Made by a program: the position numbers and the translations under genes. Below the pieces are notes generated by a model. The model worked only from the letters and a program-made list of their open reading frames with translations, was not told the DNA's origin and did not search any database. Below are positions 36,116-47,770 of a DNA stretch of 64,000 nt, piece by piece (position 1 is the first letter of the stretch; each line of letters starts with the position of its first letter). Source of the stretch: Capsicum annuum (Eukaryota; Streptophyta; Magnoliopsida; Solanales; Solanaceae); the NCBI RefSeq assembly GCF_002878395.1, contig NC_061121.1, forward strand, positions 48,652,107-48,716,106. The letters are read 5' to 3'.

Positions 36116-38510
36116 CAAATGATAATACTTTGATTAAAATACTAGGAAGAGACTGTGATACTACACAGGATACTTACGAACTGAATCATGACTTAACATC
36201 TGAAACTGAAACTGATGCATGAATTGAGCTGAATTCATAATTTAATTGGACACAAACACATTGCCTCTTGGAATGTACATACGTATAAGACTGCGGATAG
36301 TAACACTAGATGGAAAATTAAGAATCTATTGGACCTTATCTCCTTGCTTGCTAAACTAGATTACAGGCTATATGGACTGGATCATACTGACTACCCATAC
36401 TCAAATGGAGTATTTCTTTAGCACTTTTCTATGAAATTCTATTGATATTAGGGAGCAAAGAATTTTGGGCATGCTTTGAACAAGACATTTGACTAAGAAA
36501 TTACAACATTGATATAACTCTATAGCATGGAATATAATTATATAACTCACAAACTAGGATAGGATTGCTAGGCCGTAGGCAACACAACTTCTTACTTTCA
36601 AGCTTAGCATCACTTCTCAAATGCTATCTCAACTATACTATTACCCTTAAATACCATTCTCATTTGATTCAACTTATAATTCTCATATTGGCACTGTGAA
36701 ATTTTTCTACTAAGGTCTAAACTAAACTAAGTTCTCTCACCATGATCAAGCCTAATACTAAATCACAAGAAACAACATTCCAAACCACAATACTAGTCTA
36801 AACCACAAGGTTCAATATTCTATATCTTCTTAGAGCTCACACCCTAAGCATAACATGACTTACCACTTCAATGACTAATTTAAAACTCTTGATATGGATT
36901 CACTAGTGCATATTGCATTCATCATCTTACACCCAACATGAAATTCAAGCCTATCATTAAAAATCACAAATAACTTTAAGGAAAATACCCTAAAAGGCAT
37001 ACTCCACATATTCTCTAAACCTTTATCAACAATAATATTCTTGCGCTCTTCTTAAAAACACACACACAATTTCTAATTAACCATGACATGTATCAAAGAC
37101 TTGGCCTCAATCTTACTTCACACTTTAGCCTTAGATAGAAAAGCATAAATAATCTTTCTTAATGAGGGTCATCAACTCTTTCACATATAAACCATTGCTT
37201 ATCCACTATCATCACCACTATCTTAACATAGGAAGAGGTCACCCAAGAGCTAACACATATGAACCAGAAGCACGAAAACTACAATACATAACATTAACAC
37301 TTATCTTTGTCCTGAGGAATAAAATATCAAAGGCATAGATTCATTAAAGAAAGCTAAGCTGAGGACATGTATGATATAATGTGAACTTCACTAGTATCAT
37401 GAGTTTAAAAACTGGTCATACTCTGAAACATGAATTTATACTTATCATGAGCTATTCAACATAAGACTGGAGTTCATAGATTCATAAGAGATAACTCGAA
37501 TCACAGAGTGAAGCTGTTACATGCTTGCTAGAAGCTGAGAATGGACTTGAGCACACATGATAGGTATAAGCATAGGCCTATGGCATAGATTTATCATGCA
37601 AGTGATGGATTTGGTGTTGTAATGACTGAAATCCAAGGAATAATCTAGCATAAGAAGGGATCACTATCTCATCATAACTCATTATTGACATGAATCACAA
37701 TCTAATTCTCAAAATTTGGTTTGGTTCTTCACTAACCATCTCCCCCTTAGGTCAAAGCTGGTATTCTAAGCAAGTTGGTCTACTCTATATCCTCAAGATT
37801 AAGCCATAATTTAATCATTCTAATATCTATACATAAATGCTAAACTCACAAGAATAAACTAATTTCGAACTTACCAACTTCATTCTTGAATAACCCATCC
37901 ATATGCCATCCTTAACTTTCTAGCTTTAATAATCATCATTAAAGACTTACACTCTCATTTGCAACCATACCTACATCTCTAATCACATAATCATAACCTA
38001 CCAAGATCACACCTCTATTCTTATATTTTTTTCCCCAAACTATGAGAATAATAATCATACTTAAAAGGCTCAACATCTTTAATCATAACTCCTTAACTTA
38101 GCTATCAAGAACATCATAAATTATCTAACTAGCCTTTCTCCACCTAGAAACTCAACATCACTACTAACCACACAATATGCAATAATCCTCAAAAAATAAT
38201 GCAACCCTATAGCACCTTGGGCACATCTCTACACCATACTTAAGTACAAACACATGATCTTACACTCTTGCATACACTGTTCAAGCATACTAGATCACCT
38301 CTATATCACTAGCATCAACAACCGAACCATCAACTATTCAAACTTAATGTCTAGAGCTAAACATGATGTACAACCCAATCTCACACACAATTCTCCCTTT
38401 AAAACTATATAACACAGCATTAAGAAAGACTAGTACACAATGACAATCGATCATAATCATATGCCCAAACTTCCAACCAACACAAGAACAACAAGATAAA
38501 CAACAAGTTT

Positions 38511-38649
38511 CTAGTGAATCAAAATAGGCCTCACACGGCTTCACTAGACTTTGGTTTTGTATTTTGAACAAGAAATTTAGATGAATAACAAAACAACTAT
38601 GCTAGTGAATCAAAATAGGTCCAACACAGCTTCACTAGACTTTGATTTT
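38511..38649. repeat. 48-bp direct repeat with internal inverted repeat
   Basis: Units 38511-38558 and 38602-38649 each carry CTAGTGAA and, 20-odd bases later, TTCACTAG: an 8-bp inverted repeat able to form a hairpin. The centre differs (GGCCTCACACGG against GGTCCAACACAG) while both stems are unchanged. Confidence 0.88.
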
Positions 38650-39332
38650 TCATAAACACATTGATAACAAAAATTACGTAATACAAGAGATAGAAACTTG
38701 ACACACAACATTCAATGATCTAAGAAGACACTACTCTATCTTAATTTAATAACTCATAAGAACAAGGGTATAACTTCAAATCTAATGGACTTATAACATA
38801 CTAGAAGGCTTCTCTCAAGCCGTTTTATGAAACTTCTGAAACTTCTGCTAGCAATTATAAAAGAATTATCTGGAGAGGAACTGGAACTTGCCGAACATGT
38901 TACTTCAAGAACATATATAGAGAATTATAGATTATCATTATGGATTATGAGGAGAAATTCAAAAGCATATCTGACTCAGGCTTTGTGCACGATTTCTACA
39001 AGCCTAATAAAGCACTTCAATTTTTGAAACTCAAAAGTACTGATAGGATACTTTCTAGCTCTCTTACAGTCCTATAACTATTTATGGAGAATAAAGCTCA
39101 ACTATTTTTGATACCTCGGAAGTAAGGCACAGATGGCCTGACTAGAGTAAGATGAGAATCTGTATAAGTTTCTTAGAGAAATTTTCTATAGCACGATTTA
39201 AGACTTGAAAGAATGGAGACATTTCCTAAATACCCTGTAGCCTCTCGAAGAAAAGTATAGACGTCTCCGTACCATTCTGCAAGACTCTACTAGATATGGC
39301 TTCATAAATACCCTAGGACACTTGAACTCTGT

Positions 39333-39344
39333 GCTCTGATACCA
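39333..39344 (-). promoter_or_regulatory. Primer-binding site of the LARD (tRNA-Met type)
   Basis: Minus-strand TGGTATCAGAGC, four bases downstream of the 5' LTR end. It matches the 3' end complement of plant initiator tRNA-Met, the usual primer for chromoviruses and many copia elements. Confidence 0.93.
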
Positions 39345-39348
39345 AGTT

Positions 39349-41672
39349 TGTAATGCCCCGAAATCAAGTCCCGAGACATCATACGGTGCTTAGGATCACA
39401 AGTGACCCCAAGCTAACCCTTCTACTGGCATAACTCATAAGCAACTGAACAAAAAGTACAAATCTATATAAATCTGCAAAAAATAACTCTTTTTTGAATA
39501 TGATAGAGACAAAACTAAATTTACAAGATTACAAATCTGATTTTACAACCAAAATTAAAATGGAATACATCAACTTCTACTGATTGTCTATGAAGCCTCT
39601 ACTAGTATTGACTGTAGGTAGCCGGGTCATGACTCCCGACTAATCTAACTCAATACAACTGAATAAAGAAAATACAATACTTCCTAAACTGTATAACTAA
39701 TTAAAGACCTTGAATCAAAAGGACTCATCACTTGCTGACTGGATGCCGCGAACTGACTAGATCTAAAGATGTACACTTTACTTTGTACCTACATTCTGAG
39801 AAAATGTAGCCTACATATGAATATGTGGGTCAGTACCATGGAAACGTACCGCGCATATAGGGGTGCAATGCATATATAAAATAATATCTTAATATCATCA
39901 AAGTTTATAAAATTATGCATGCTGATATAAATGACTCACTTTGCTTGAATTAAAATCATCATAATCATAAGAAAGTAAAATATATCGGGTGAAACATGTG
40001 AGTCATCATAGTAAATCTCAATTCACTTTCATCTCGATTCTAAATCATCAAAGAAATCTTAGTGAAATCTGGAATATTGAATACATCATAAATCTACATT
40101 TCAAATCTCTTTAAATCAGTAAAATCAATCTAAGAATGAGGGATAAATCTTTGGGAGGTTCTTCTAACCGACATCTACACCATGTGAGCACCCATGATGT
40201 CCCACGACTTGCTCCCATAAGTTTAGAGTTGTCCTACCCTTCCCATCAGGGTAGAACAATCTTATCTCAGTAATCCCTATCTTAATTTTCCATATATAGT
40301 GAGAGTAAATGTCTCAACCTACGGTGGCACATAGTTCTGGGGTATGAAACCGTAGTAACATACCCAACACGGTGCTAAATACTACTCCCAATACTATGCT
40401 AAAAAATCTCAAGAAAAATCCACTTTAAGGGTAATCTCATATTTCTTAAGTTAAATAAATGATAAAATCCGTAACTCATTTCATAAAGTGGATTTTAACT
40501 CTGTTGTGACCAAAAGGTCAAATATTTCTATAATTCATCAAAAATAGTCTAAACATGGGTGCATGTAGCACATATATTCTCAAAACAACAATTTCAATAT
40601 GGGTTGATGACCCTTATAGCAATACTTAATCAAAACATTTCAACATTTATGCTTTATATCACAAGCATGCATAATTTATACGGAAATCTGAAAAATTTCA
40701 GCCTTTAATCATAACAATAATCTCAAACTCATAGAGTTTATTTTCTAAACATTCAAAATAATCATAGTATCTTGATAGACAACATAGGATAAGATTTATT
40801 ACTTCAAATTCATGATAAAACATGTAAAAATCATGTATCTTTGTAAAATAATGTAAACTTTGGGCACAATAACGAAAAGGTGTTCTTGTTCATAACCCCA
40901 CATACCTTCATGGTAATGGATTTATTGAAAGATTGGACCCTCAATGTTGACTGTATAACCCTAGTTGTTTTTTTCCTTTAGTGCTCTTGGATGATGAACT
41001 TAGACTGATAATAGGGTTATGATGTGTTTAGAATCTAGTAAATTCGTAAGGTTAAGTTTAGGGGTGTGTAAGGAGTGCCAAAAGACTTAATTGCCATCAA
41101 AATAACCCAAAAACAGAGTGTTTAAGTCACTTCAAATCATAAGATATGCGCCACATATGATATCACATATATTTACATAGGTACCGCATATGATATCGCC
41201 TATATTTACATAGGTGTCTCATATGATATCACCTATATTTACATAGGCGCCGCATATGCTATCGCATATGCTTTCAAGTGGCCATGTGCGATTGGTTAGG
41301 CGAAGCACTCTACTTCGCAAAGCCATAACTTCTAGCTCGGGTATCGGATTTTTGCGAAATTAGTATCGCTGGAAAGCTAATTAAATTATCTACAATTTGA
41401 TAGGTCTTGTATGAAAAATTTCATGTATATTAATAGATATACACTTTTGAAGTTGACTCTTGTAGAATCAAATGTCAAACTTTGGATGAATCAATTGGTC
41501 TTAGCTCAACCTTGCTCTATGAAATTGCTATAAACATTTTCCACCTCTAAACTACTCCATAGACTAAGATAATGATCATGTAACTTGTATTTACATGATA
41601 ATATCTTGGATTAGAGCTTAGACGCGCAAGAATGATGGTTAGAATTCTATCACGAAAATATGGGGTATTACA
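39349..41672 (-). repeat. 5' LTR of the LARD (2,324 bp)
   Basis: Minus-strand TGTAATACCCCATATTTTCG (41672) to GGGGCATTACA (39349). U3 carries the 33-bp minisatellite at 41154-41285, about 390-520 bp from the LTR start. Confidence 0.93.
41154..41285. repeat. 33-bp minisatellite in the LARD 5' LTR
   Basis: Four units start at 41154, 41187, 41220 and 41253 with an exact 33-base period. Inner halves include CCTATATTTACATAGG, self-complementary. Differences among units cluster in the bases flanking the palindrome. Confidence 0.93.
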
Positions 41673-41677
41673 AACTA

Positions 41678-42420
41678 CCTCCTCCTATGTTAGTAAAGGG
41701 AGTTTGTAGTTTCCTTTGTCATACATGGTTCTATCATTGATTAATTAAGGACTTCTCCAAAATTTCAAACCCACTTTGCAAGATTTTGGAGAAAGAGGCC
41801 TAGTTCATATTTGATGATGATTGCCAGAAGGCATTTGAATGCCTTAAGGAGAAATTAGTTGCTGCCCCAATCATTGTTGTACCAGATTGGTCAATGCCAT
41901 TCGAAATTATTTGTGATGCAAGTGGAGTGGTGCTTTGTGCTATGCTTGGTCAAAATTAGGAAAAAATATTTCATCCCATTTACTATGTGAGCAAGGCATT
42001 GAATGAGGCTCAGAAGAATTACACTGTGACTGAGTAGGAACTTCTCATGGTGGTTTATGCATTTGAGAAGTTCTATGCTTATTTAATGGGGACCAAGGTG
42101 GTAGTGAATACAAACCACGCTGCTTTAAGGTATTTGATGGCAAAGAAGGTTGCTATTCCAAGGCTAATCAGATTAGTGTTTCTTCTTCAAGAGTTTGAAT
42201 TTGATGTCAAGGATAAAAAAGAATGCAAGAATCAAGTTGCAGATTGCCTGTCCAGACTTGAGGGAGATCAAGTAGTCGAGGATGATTTTGAAATTGATGT
42301 TACATTTCTATATGTGAAAATCCTATTTGCTATGCTTGAAAGAGTATCTTGGTACACAGACTTTGCAAATTTGTGTGGTAAGTGAAATTATCCACGAGAA
42401 TCTTTTCTTTCACCAAAGAA
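41678..42420 (+). pseudogene. Element E RT thumb and RNase H, part after the LARD
   Basis: Continues the RT frame with PPPMLVKGV, then RNase H motifs ICDASGVVLCAMLGQN and FHPIYYVSKALNEAQKNY, and an open segment 42047-42385 with TNHAALRYLMAKK and VADCLSRLEGDQ. Two stops are visible (after GQN and after VTE). RNase H keeps the first catalytic Asp. The DCLSRLE end marks the join to integrase. Confidence 0.88.
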
Positions 42421-43620
42421 AAAAGTTCCTTCATGATGTTACACACTATTCTGGGATGAGCCATATTTATTTTAGTGGTGTGCAGATAACATTATCAGGC
42501 AGTGTATCCCGGTGGTAGACATGTTGAGTATCCTGGAAGTTTGTCATACTTCTCTGACTGGGGGTCACTATGCAGGTGACTGTACTATGAGAAAAGTGCT
42601 ACAGAGCGGCTATTACTGGACGACCTTATTCAAAGATATATATGATTTTGTGCGGATATGTGACCAATGCCATAGACAAGGGTCAATCTCAAAGCGCCAT
42701 GAAATACCCGTGAAAAAAATAATGGAAGTAGAGTTGTTCGACGTCTGGGGAATTGACTTCATGGCACCCTTTTTGAGCTCTTATGGGTTGAAATATATCT
42801 TGGTTGCCATCAATTATGTATCCAAATGGGTTGAGACTATTGCCTTGGCTGGTAATAAAGGGAAGAGAGTTGTTGCATTCCTTAAAAAGAACATCTTCTC
42901 TCGCTTTGGGGTACCATGTACCATCATAAGAGATGGTGGATCATATATTTGCAACTGGGTGTTCCGAGCTACTTTGGCAAAATACGGTGTTAAGCAACAC
43001 AAGGTGGTAACTCCATATCACCCACAGACTAGTGGGCAAGTGGAGATTCCAAATCGGGAGATAAAAGGTATTCTTGCCAAAATGGTGAATGTGAGTAGAC
43101 AAAAATGGTCTAGGAAGCTGGATGATGCCTTGTGGGCATACAAAACGGATTTCAAGACAACCATTGGCATGTCACCATACCAGTTGGTCTATGGAAAGTC
43201 ATGTCACTTGATTATTGAATTTGAACACAACGCACTGTAGGTAATCAGGAGGCTAAATTTGAATTAGAATGAGGTAGGAGTGTTGCGACTGGGTAGATGA
43301 ATGAGATTGATGAGTTCTGTCCAGGGGCTTAAGAAAGAGCAGACTTGTACAAAGAAAATATGAAGGAGTACCATGATCATAGGATAGAAAAGTGAGACTT
43401 TCAGAAGTGTGATTGGTTATGCCTCTTAAATTCAAGACTGAAGATCTTTCCAGGTAAACTTAAGTCAAAGTGGTCTGGCCGATTAAAAGTTAACCAAGTC
43501 TACTCATTTGGGGTAAAGCATTTTCCAAAGAGGGAAATATTGTCAACTTACATCCCACAAAACATAAAAATAGAGATAAAAATTGTTCAACCAACATAAC
43601 CAAAACATTGTTCAGCTATT
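42420..43620 (+). pseudogene. Element E integrase (242-residue open frame) and tail
   Basis: The longest uninterrupted pol frame of the window is 42512-43240. The N-domain has the His pair ([12 protein letters not shown]) and Cys pair (CDQCHR). In the core, the first catalytic Asp is Asn ([11 protein letters not shown]), the second is kept ([12 protein letters not shown]) and the Glu is kept ([12 protein letters not shown]). [19 protein letters not shown] closes the core. A stop at 43238 is followed by the eroded tail PGKLKSKWSG and VYSFG to about 43600. Expected 3' parts (terminal region, LTR) are absent; at 43650-43740 it abuts the oppositely oriented element F. Confidence 0.9.
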
Positions 43621-43735
43621 AAAAATAAAAGATATAAAGATGAAGAAGATCAACGACCAACCACCGCAAACTTAAACATAGCACTGTCCCAGTGCTTGTA
43701 ATATACATAAAGAAGGGTGGCGTCATACTCCCTGC

Positions 43736-44954
43736 TCAGTCAAACAATACCATGGCCATCACATCAGCACCATCATCATCACCAAAGTCATCACCAGAAT
43801 CTCCATCATAAGACTGCTTCACATCTTCGAACTCATCATCAGAGTAAGCCATGCTTCTCTCCTCGTCTGTGGGGACATCATCATTTACTGGCTCATCAAA
43901 ATATGGGCCAATTTGTAGCAAAGTCCATGCATGAGGTCCTAATAGATAGTACATCTCCACCGCACAAATCTCCTGTTGGGTGGCTGGACGCCCCCTAATC
44001 CTTAACTGCAACATAGTCAGCCCATACATACTGGCTGTGATCTCATCAGTACGAGCTTGACAATCGAGCATAGTAAAATTCACACCATAAGGAGATAGTC
44101 CCTTGGCATGAGAAATATCTAATGGCCTATCACCAATAGGTTGCAAATAATCTGCCTTCTCCTTAGGCATACCTTGCTGCCTCAAAAATCTGGTCAGCAG
44201 CCCTCTGAACCCATATCTATGACCTCTTCAGAATTGAGCCTTCCTTTTCGCCAAAAGAATAATGGCATACACATTCACATCCACATCATCATACATCAAA
44301 CCATAAATAAGACACACCTTATAACAGGTCACCTCCGTCATATGTTTCCCATGAACAAGAAAGGCATAGATGATTCTAGCCCATAAATATGCCTCCTTAT
44401 TCATATGAGCAAATGGAAGTGATACATGCGTACCTCCCTCTTTGTGGAAAATCCACCTCACCATTGATCAAGCGCCGCACAGGAGATGACAAATATGCTG
44501 ATATGGTGGCTCAATGATCATTATCTTTAGTGGCTCCAGATCTGCAAAGGGTGCACTTAGTAACTCATTAACAGTATTCACAGAGAAAGTTATAACATGA
44601 CCACATACCTCATCCTCAGAATCTTTCTGGTTCCAATTCGCATAGAATTCCCAAACTAAGCTTAAGTTGCATGCAGCCAGCTGCTCAAAGAGAAAATTCA
44701 TGAGGTGTGCCTCTATCTTTCTCACCATAGATGAATAATCTTTCATCAAGCTTGCCCTATTGATAAATTGATCAAATGAATATTTTGACTCTTTGTGTTA
44801 CGAGTACCACTTTCGTCCTGCTGCAACCACGATCTTAGTTCTGAACCTCTTTTAACCCTTAGGAATATGTGGGGCTGTAGGAACCCGATCAGATTCATGG
44901 ATCCTCTTATGCCTGGGCTCAGATAGTCCAGCTGCACTCTTTTCCTTACTTCAT
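43736..44954 (-). pseudogene. Envelope-position ORF of Athila type (putative plant transposon protein domain)
   Basis: One frame of about 400 codons broken by a few in-frame stops (for example at 44468-44470 and 44225-44227). From the N-end: basic stretch, then FEQLAACNLSLVWEFYANW; VWAR-type segment YLWARIIYAFLVHGKHMTEV; VCLIYGLMYDDVDVNV; RYGFRGLLTRFLRQQG; MYGLTMLQLRIRGRPATQQE; and a strongly acidic end (SDDEFEDVKQ to GDDFGDDDGAD). This matches my recollection of the plant transposon protein family found in the envelope position of Athila-group elements (PF20167-like; not searched). No signal peptide or membrane segment is obvious, so calling it an envelope protein would be positional only. 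It lies downstream of pol of F in sense, but antisense to E. The start at 44954 follows a plausible splice acceptor. Confidence 0.72.
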
Positions 44955-44979
44955 TGTTGATGGATGCTCGAAATTGTAC

Positions 44980-45768
44980 CTATCAATAATAATATTCCAC
45001 AAACATATAAAGCAAGTACCTTCAAAACTAGCCACCACTAAGTGTGAAATTTACCCCACACTTAGTTGCTAGCACAAGTTCATAAATGAATGCACTAGGG
45101 TACTCAGACTTCCCCTTTCATTTTAGAAGTCCAATCATCAGTTATTTAGCATTAACATAAAACGACACTTTGGAGTTGGCACAATTCACAATCTCAGCTT
45201 AATGACTAATGAATGAATAATTTTCCACATAAACATATCTAATTATGAACACATGACCATTCTTTAGAAATTTCAAACATGCACTTTTACTATGTTAAAC
45301 ATATTCTCACTTCAATAACATTCACTTCAGTGCTTTATAGCAATCACTAAGGTGTTATGAACCACCCTACACTTAATTTTTATCATGTAGTGAATCAAAC
45401 ACATCTTACATTATTGAAATTCAATACATGGTTTAGTGAAACAACTCATTTATGCATAAATTCAGTCAATCTTAACATGCAATTACTTAATTCAACTAGA
45501 CCAAGTACATAAGTAACCAAATTTCTACACAACATACATCATTTACGCAATTACGCCACAAGAACTAAGTGTAATCCAAATATTTCTACACTCTACCACA
45601 ACAGATCTACAAGTTTAGCTCAAATAAAACCCCTAACCTACATGCCCTTTATCATCTCAGGTCCACAAATCTAAATAAAGTCATGCCTTTTGTCACTAAC
45701 TTTTTAGAATTCCAAACATAATTTACCATATAAAGTAACTTTGAGTGAATAAAAGGTACACGACTTAC
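44980..45768 (-). other. Candidate intron upstream of the envelope-position ORF
   Basis: Minus-strand donor AAAG/GTAAGTCG at 45768 is a strong plant 5' splice site. A candidate acceptor ATTGATAG/GTAC lies at about 44980, 26 bases before the ATG. The 789 bp between are T-rich on the minus strand, as plant introns usually are. Prediction only. Confidence 0.5.
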
Positions 45769-45870
45769 CTTTGACTTGATGAAGAAAAATAGAGTATAAA
45801 TTTTGCACAACAAGAGTAACAATTGATTTTCAAATTGAGGGGATTTTGGGGTGGCGGAGGCGCTAGGGTT
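45769..45870 (-). other. Candidate 5' leader exon
   Basis: Between the TATA-like box and the splice donor, the minus strand has an unusually C-rich leader (CCCTAACCCTAGCGCCTCCG) unlike the AT-rich surroundings. Confidence 0.45.
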
Positions 45871-45897
45871 AGGGTGAATCGTGAAATAGGTTAAGGT

Positions 45898-45908
45898 CAT
45901 ATATATAG
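45898..45908 (-). promoter_or_regulatory. TATA-like box before the leader
   Basis: Minus-strand CTATATATATGACC about 30 bases ahead of the C-rich leader. It could drive the envelope-position frame independently of the LTR. Confidence 0.5.
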
Positions 45909-45929
45909 AAGTGACCCAGAAATGAAGAG

Positions 45930-46215
45930 AAGATGTAACGCATCAGATATCACGATGGACAATTGATGCGACACATTGAATTCGCATTGTTTTACTAGAT
46001 TTTACCCCAAAAAATTTATCTAAGTGTTATCTAATGAGCTTCGATGTGACGCATCATGTAACATGTTGAAGGTCTGACATGAGGCATCAAGATCTCGTCA
46101 GTTCACTGGAAATAACCTTAGAAATTTTTTCTAAGTGTGGGCATAATGCTCTTCGACACGACGCATCAAGATAACGTCAGTCCACTGGAATTTGCATCAA
46201 AAAAATCTTCTAAGG
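45930..46215 (-). repeat. CpG-bearing modules in the pol-env spacer
   Basis: Three degenerate modules of about 95 bp carry GACGCATC, CGTCAG and CACTGGAA words followed by TTTTTTCTAAGTGT. The same words occur in the F LTR U3 at 52949-53325. They sit directly upstream of the TATA-like box, as in the LTR. Confidence 0.75.
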
Positions 46216-46390
46216 CTTAATTTCCAATACTTTAATGCTTCTTTTCTTACCCTTTACCTTTTTCTCACCATGTATCACCTATTTACTTACTCAAAGGCCC
46301 ATGTTCATCATCTTCTTATCTTCTCTTTCTTCACCAAGTTTTTCATTTCTACACATCAATCAAAAACAACAAAATCATGTAAGTAAATGT

Positions 46391-46511
46391 GGGTTGCCTC
46401 CCACCAAGTGCCTTATTTTTGGTCATGGAACAACTCATTTTGTATTTTTCTTTTTTTTTTAACACAAAAAATTAAACTACCTATTACATTACATATGTGG
46501 GTTGCCTCCCA
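46391..46511 (-). repeat. Two TGGGAGGCAACCC motifs
   Basis: Minus-strand TGGGAGGCAACCC at 46391-46403 and 46499-46511, 108 bases apart. This motif commonly follows pol in Athila-group elements (recollection). Here it is duplicated. Confidence 0.85.
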
Positions 46512-46549
46512 CATAGCTTCTTATTTTACATCGTGGCACTACTCAGCTC

Positions 46550-47770
46550 AGTTCTACTTATCAACAAAGATGATGAACTCCTTGTACTTATCTGGATGAT
46601 CCACCCAGTAATGCTTTAGGCACTATCCATTCACTAGGGACCTTTTTGTCTTCTCCTTATTCTATAACTCCACATCTCTATGAGGTGTCATTTGCAGCAC
46701 CAAAAAAGGTCTGGACCATTTTGATCGCAATTTACTTGGGAATAACTTAAGCCTTAAATTAAACAACAAAACAAGTTGTCCGGGTTCAAATACTCTCTCT
46801 TGAATTTGTTTATCATTCTATCTTTTGGTCTTCTCCTTGTATAGTTTAGCATTTTTATAGGCATGAAGCATAAACTCATCAAGCTCATTCAGCTGAAATA
46901 ATCATTTCTCCTTGCAGTTTTCATCTGAAGATTTAACTTTTTCACAGCCTAGTATACTTGATGTTCTAGTTCCACAGATAGATGGCATGCATTACCATAC
47001 ACCAATCAATATGGAGATGTCCCAATGGGCGTCATATAAGCTGCTCTGTAGGCCTAAAGTACGTTATCTAACTTCTCAGCCTAATCTTTTCACTGCCTAT
47101 TCACCATCTTTTGTAGTATCTATTTAATCTCTTAGTTGGACACCTCAACTTGTCCACTTATTTGGGGATGATACGCCATAGCAACCTTGTGCCTAGCACC
47201 ATATTTAGCAAGAAGATTTTTAAACCAGGTGTTGATAAAGTGCGTACCTCCATCATTAATTATCTCTCTAGGTTTACCAAATCTGAAAAATATGTTCTTC
47301 TTCACAAATTTTAGCACCACTCTTGCATTATTAGTCAGACTAGCCACAGCTTTCACCCATCAAAAGCGTAGTCAGCCGCTACAAGAATGTACAGATTACC
47401 TTTTTAAGGTGGGAATGGGCCCATGAAATCAACTCCCTAAACATTAAAGACTTTGACTTCTAATGTTAAGGGGTATCTTATGAAGCCTAGATATAGTGCC
47501 TAACCTATGACATTGATCACAATTCTTCATAAAAGCAATTGTGTCCCTAAATAATGTAGGCCAGAAAAAACCTGATTACAGCACTTTCCTAGAAATCCTC
47601 TCACCCCCATGATGTCCACCATAAGGAAATAAATGGAAATCTTGTAGCACCTTAGAAAATCAGCCTCGGGGATACACCTACGAATAACTCCATTTGCACC
47701 CTCCTTGAAGAGATACGGTTCATCCCAAATATAGGCACGAGAATCATGGAGTAATTTCTTTCTTTGTTAT
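46550..47770 (-). pseudogene. Element F integrase
   Basis: Minus-strand tail HYWVDHPDKYKEFI ends near 46560. The core includes VAADYAF (first Asp kept, about 47370), [14 protein letters not shown] (second Asp kept) and [13 protein letters not shown] (Glu kept; open 47132-47356). The N-domain lies at 47480-47640 with several stops. Unlike B, D and E, all three catalytic residues are still readable, but frames are broken. Confidence 0.82.

Larger units (their letters stand above)
35834..39332 (-). other. Non-coding interior of the LARD
   Basis: About 3.5 kb without a credible gene. On the minus strand the 5' part (38820-39332) resembles the untranslated leader of chromoviruses next to the primer site (AAGTGTCCTAGGGTATTTAT). 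The middle is AT-rich with no recognised protein motif. It holds a hairpin-bearing repeat (38511-38649) and a second LTR-start-like junction near 36087. Confidence 0.75.
32228..41672 (-). mobile_element. Complete non-coding LTR retrotransposon (LARD), 9,445 bp, minus strand
   Basis: Two LTRs of 2.32 kb (39349-41672; 32228-35799 once a nested 1.25-kb insertion is subtracted), the tRNA-Met primer site TGGTATCAGAGC four bases from the 5' LTR, a polypurine tract AAGGGGGAGATAA against the 3' LTR, and perfect AACTA duplications. The 3.55-kb interior has no recognisable gag or pol and no frame above about 75 residues. This is the architecture of a large retrotransposon derivative moved by a relative's proteins. 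The LTR ends and the palindrome before the polypurine tract match chromoviruses such as B. In one 250-bp LTR stretch I counted about 26 differences, roughly 10 percent, so the insertion is old. Confidence 0.93.

Noticed and set aside
43717..43998. Plus-strand His/Ser-rich 93-residue frame
   Set aside because: It is the antisense shadow of the acidic end of the envelope-position frame on the minus strand.
46192..46599. Overlapping plus-strand hydrophobic frames
   Set aside because: They are T-rich spacer sequence between pol and the promoter-like region of F; they have no family motifs and overlap one another in different frames.
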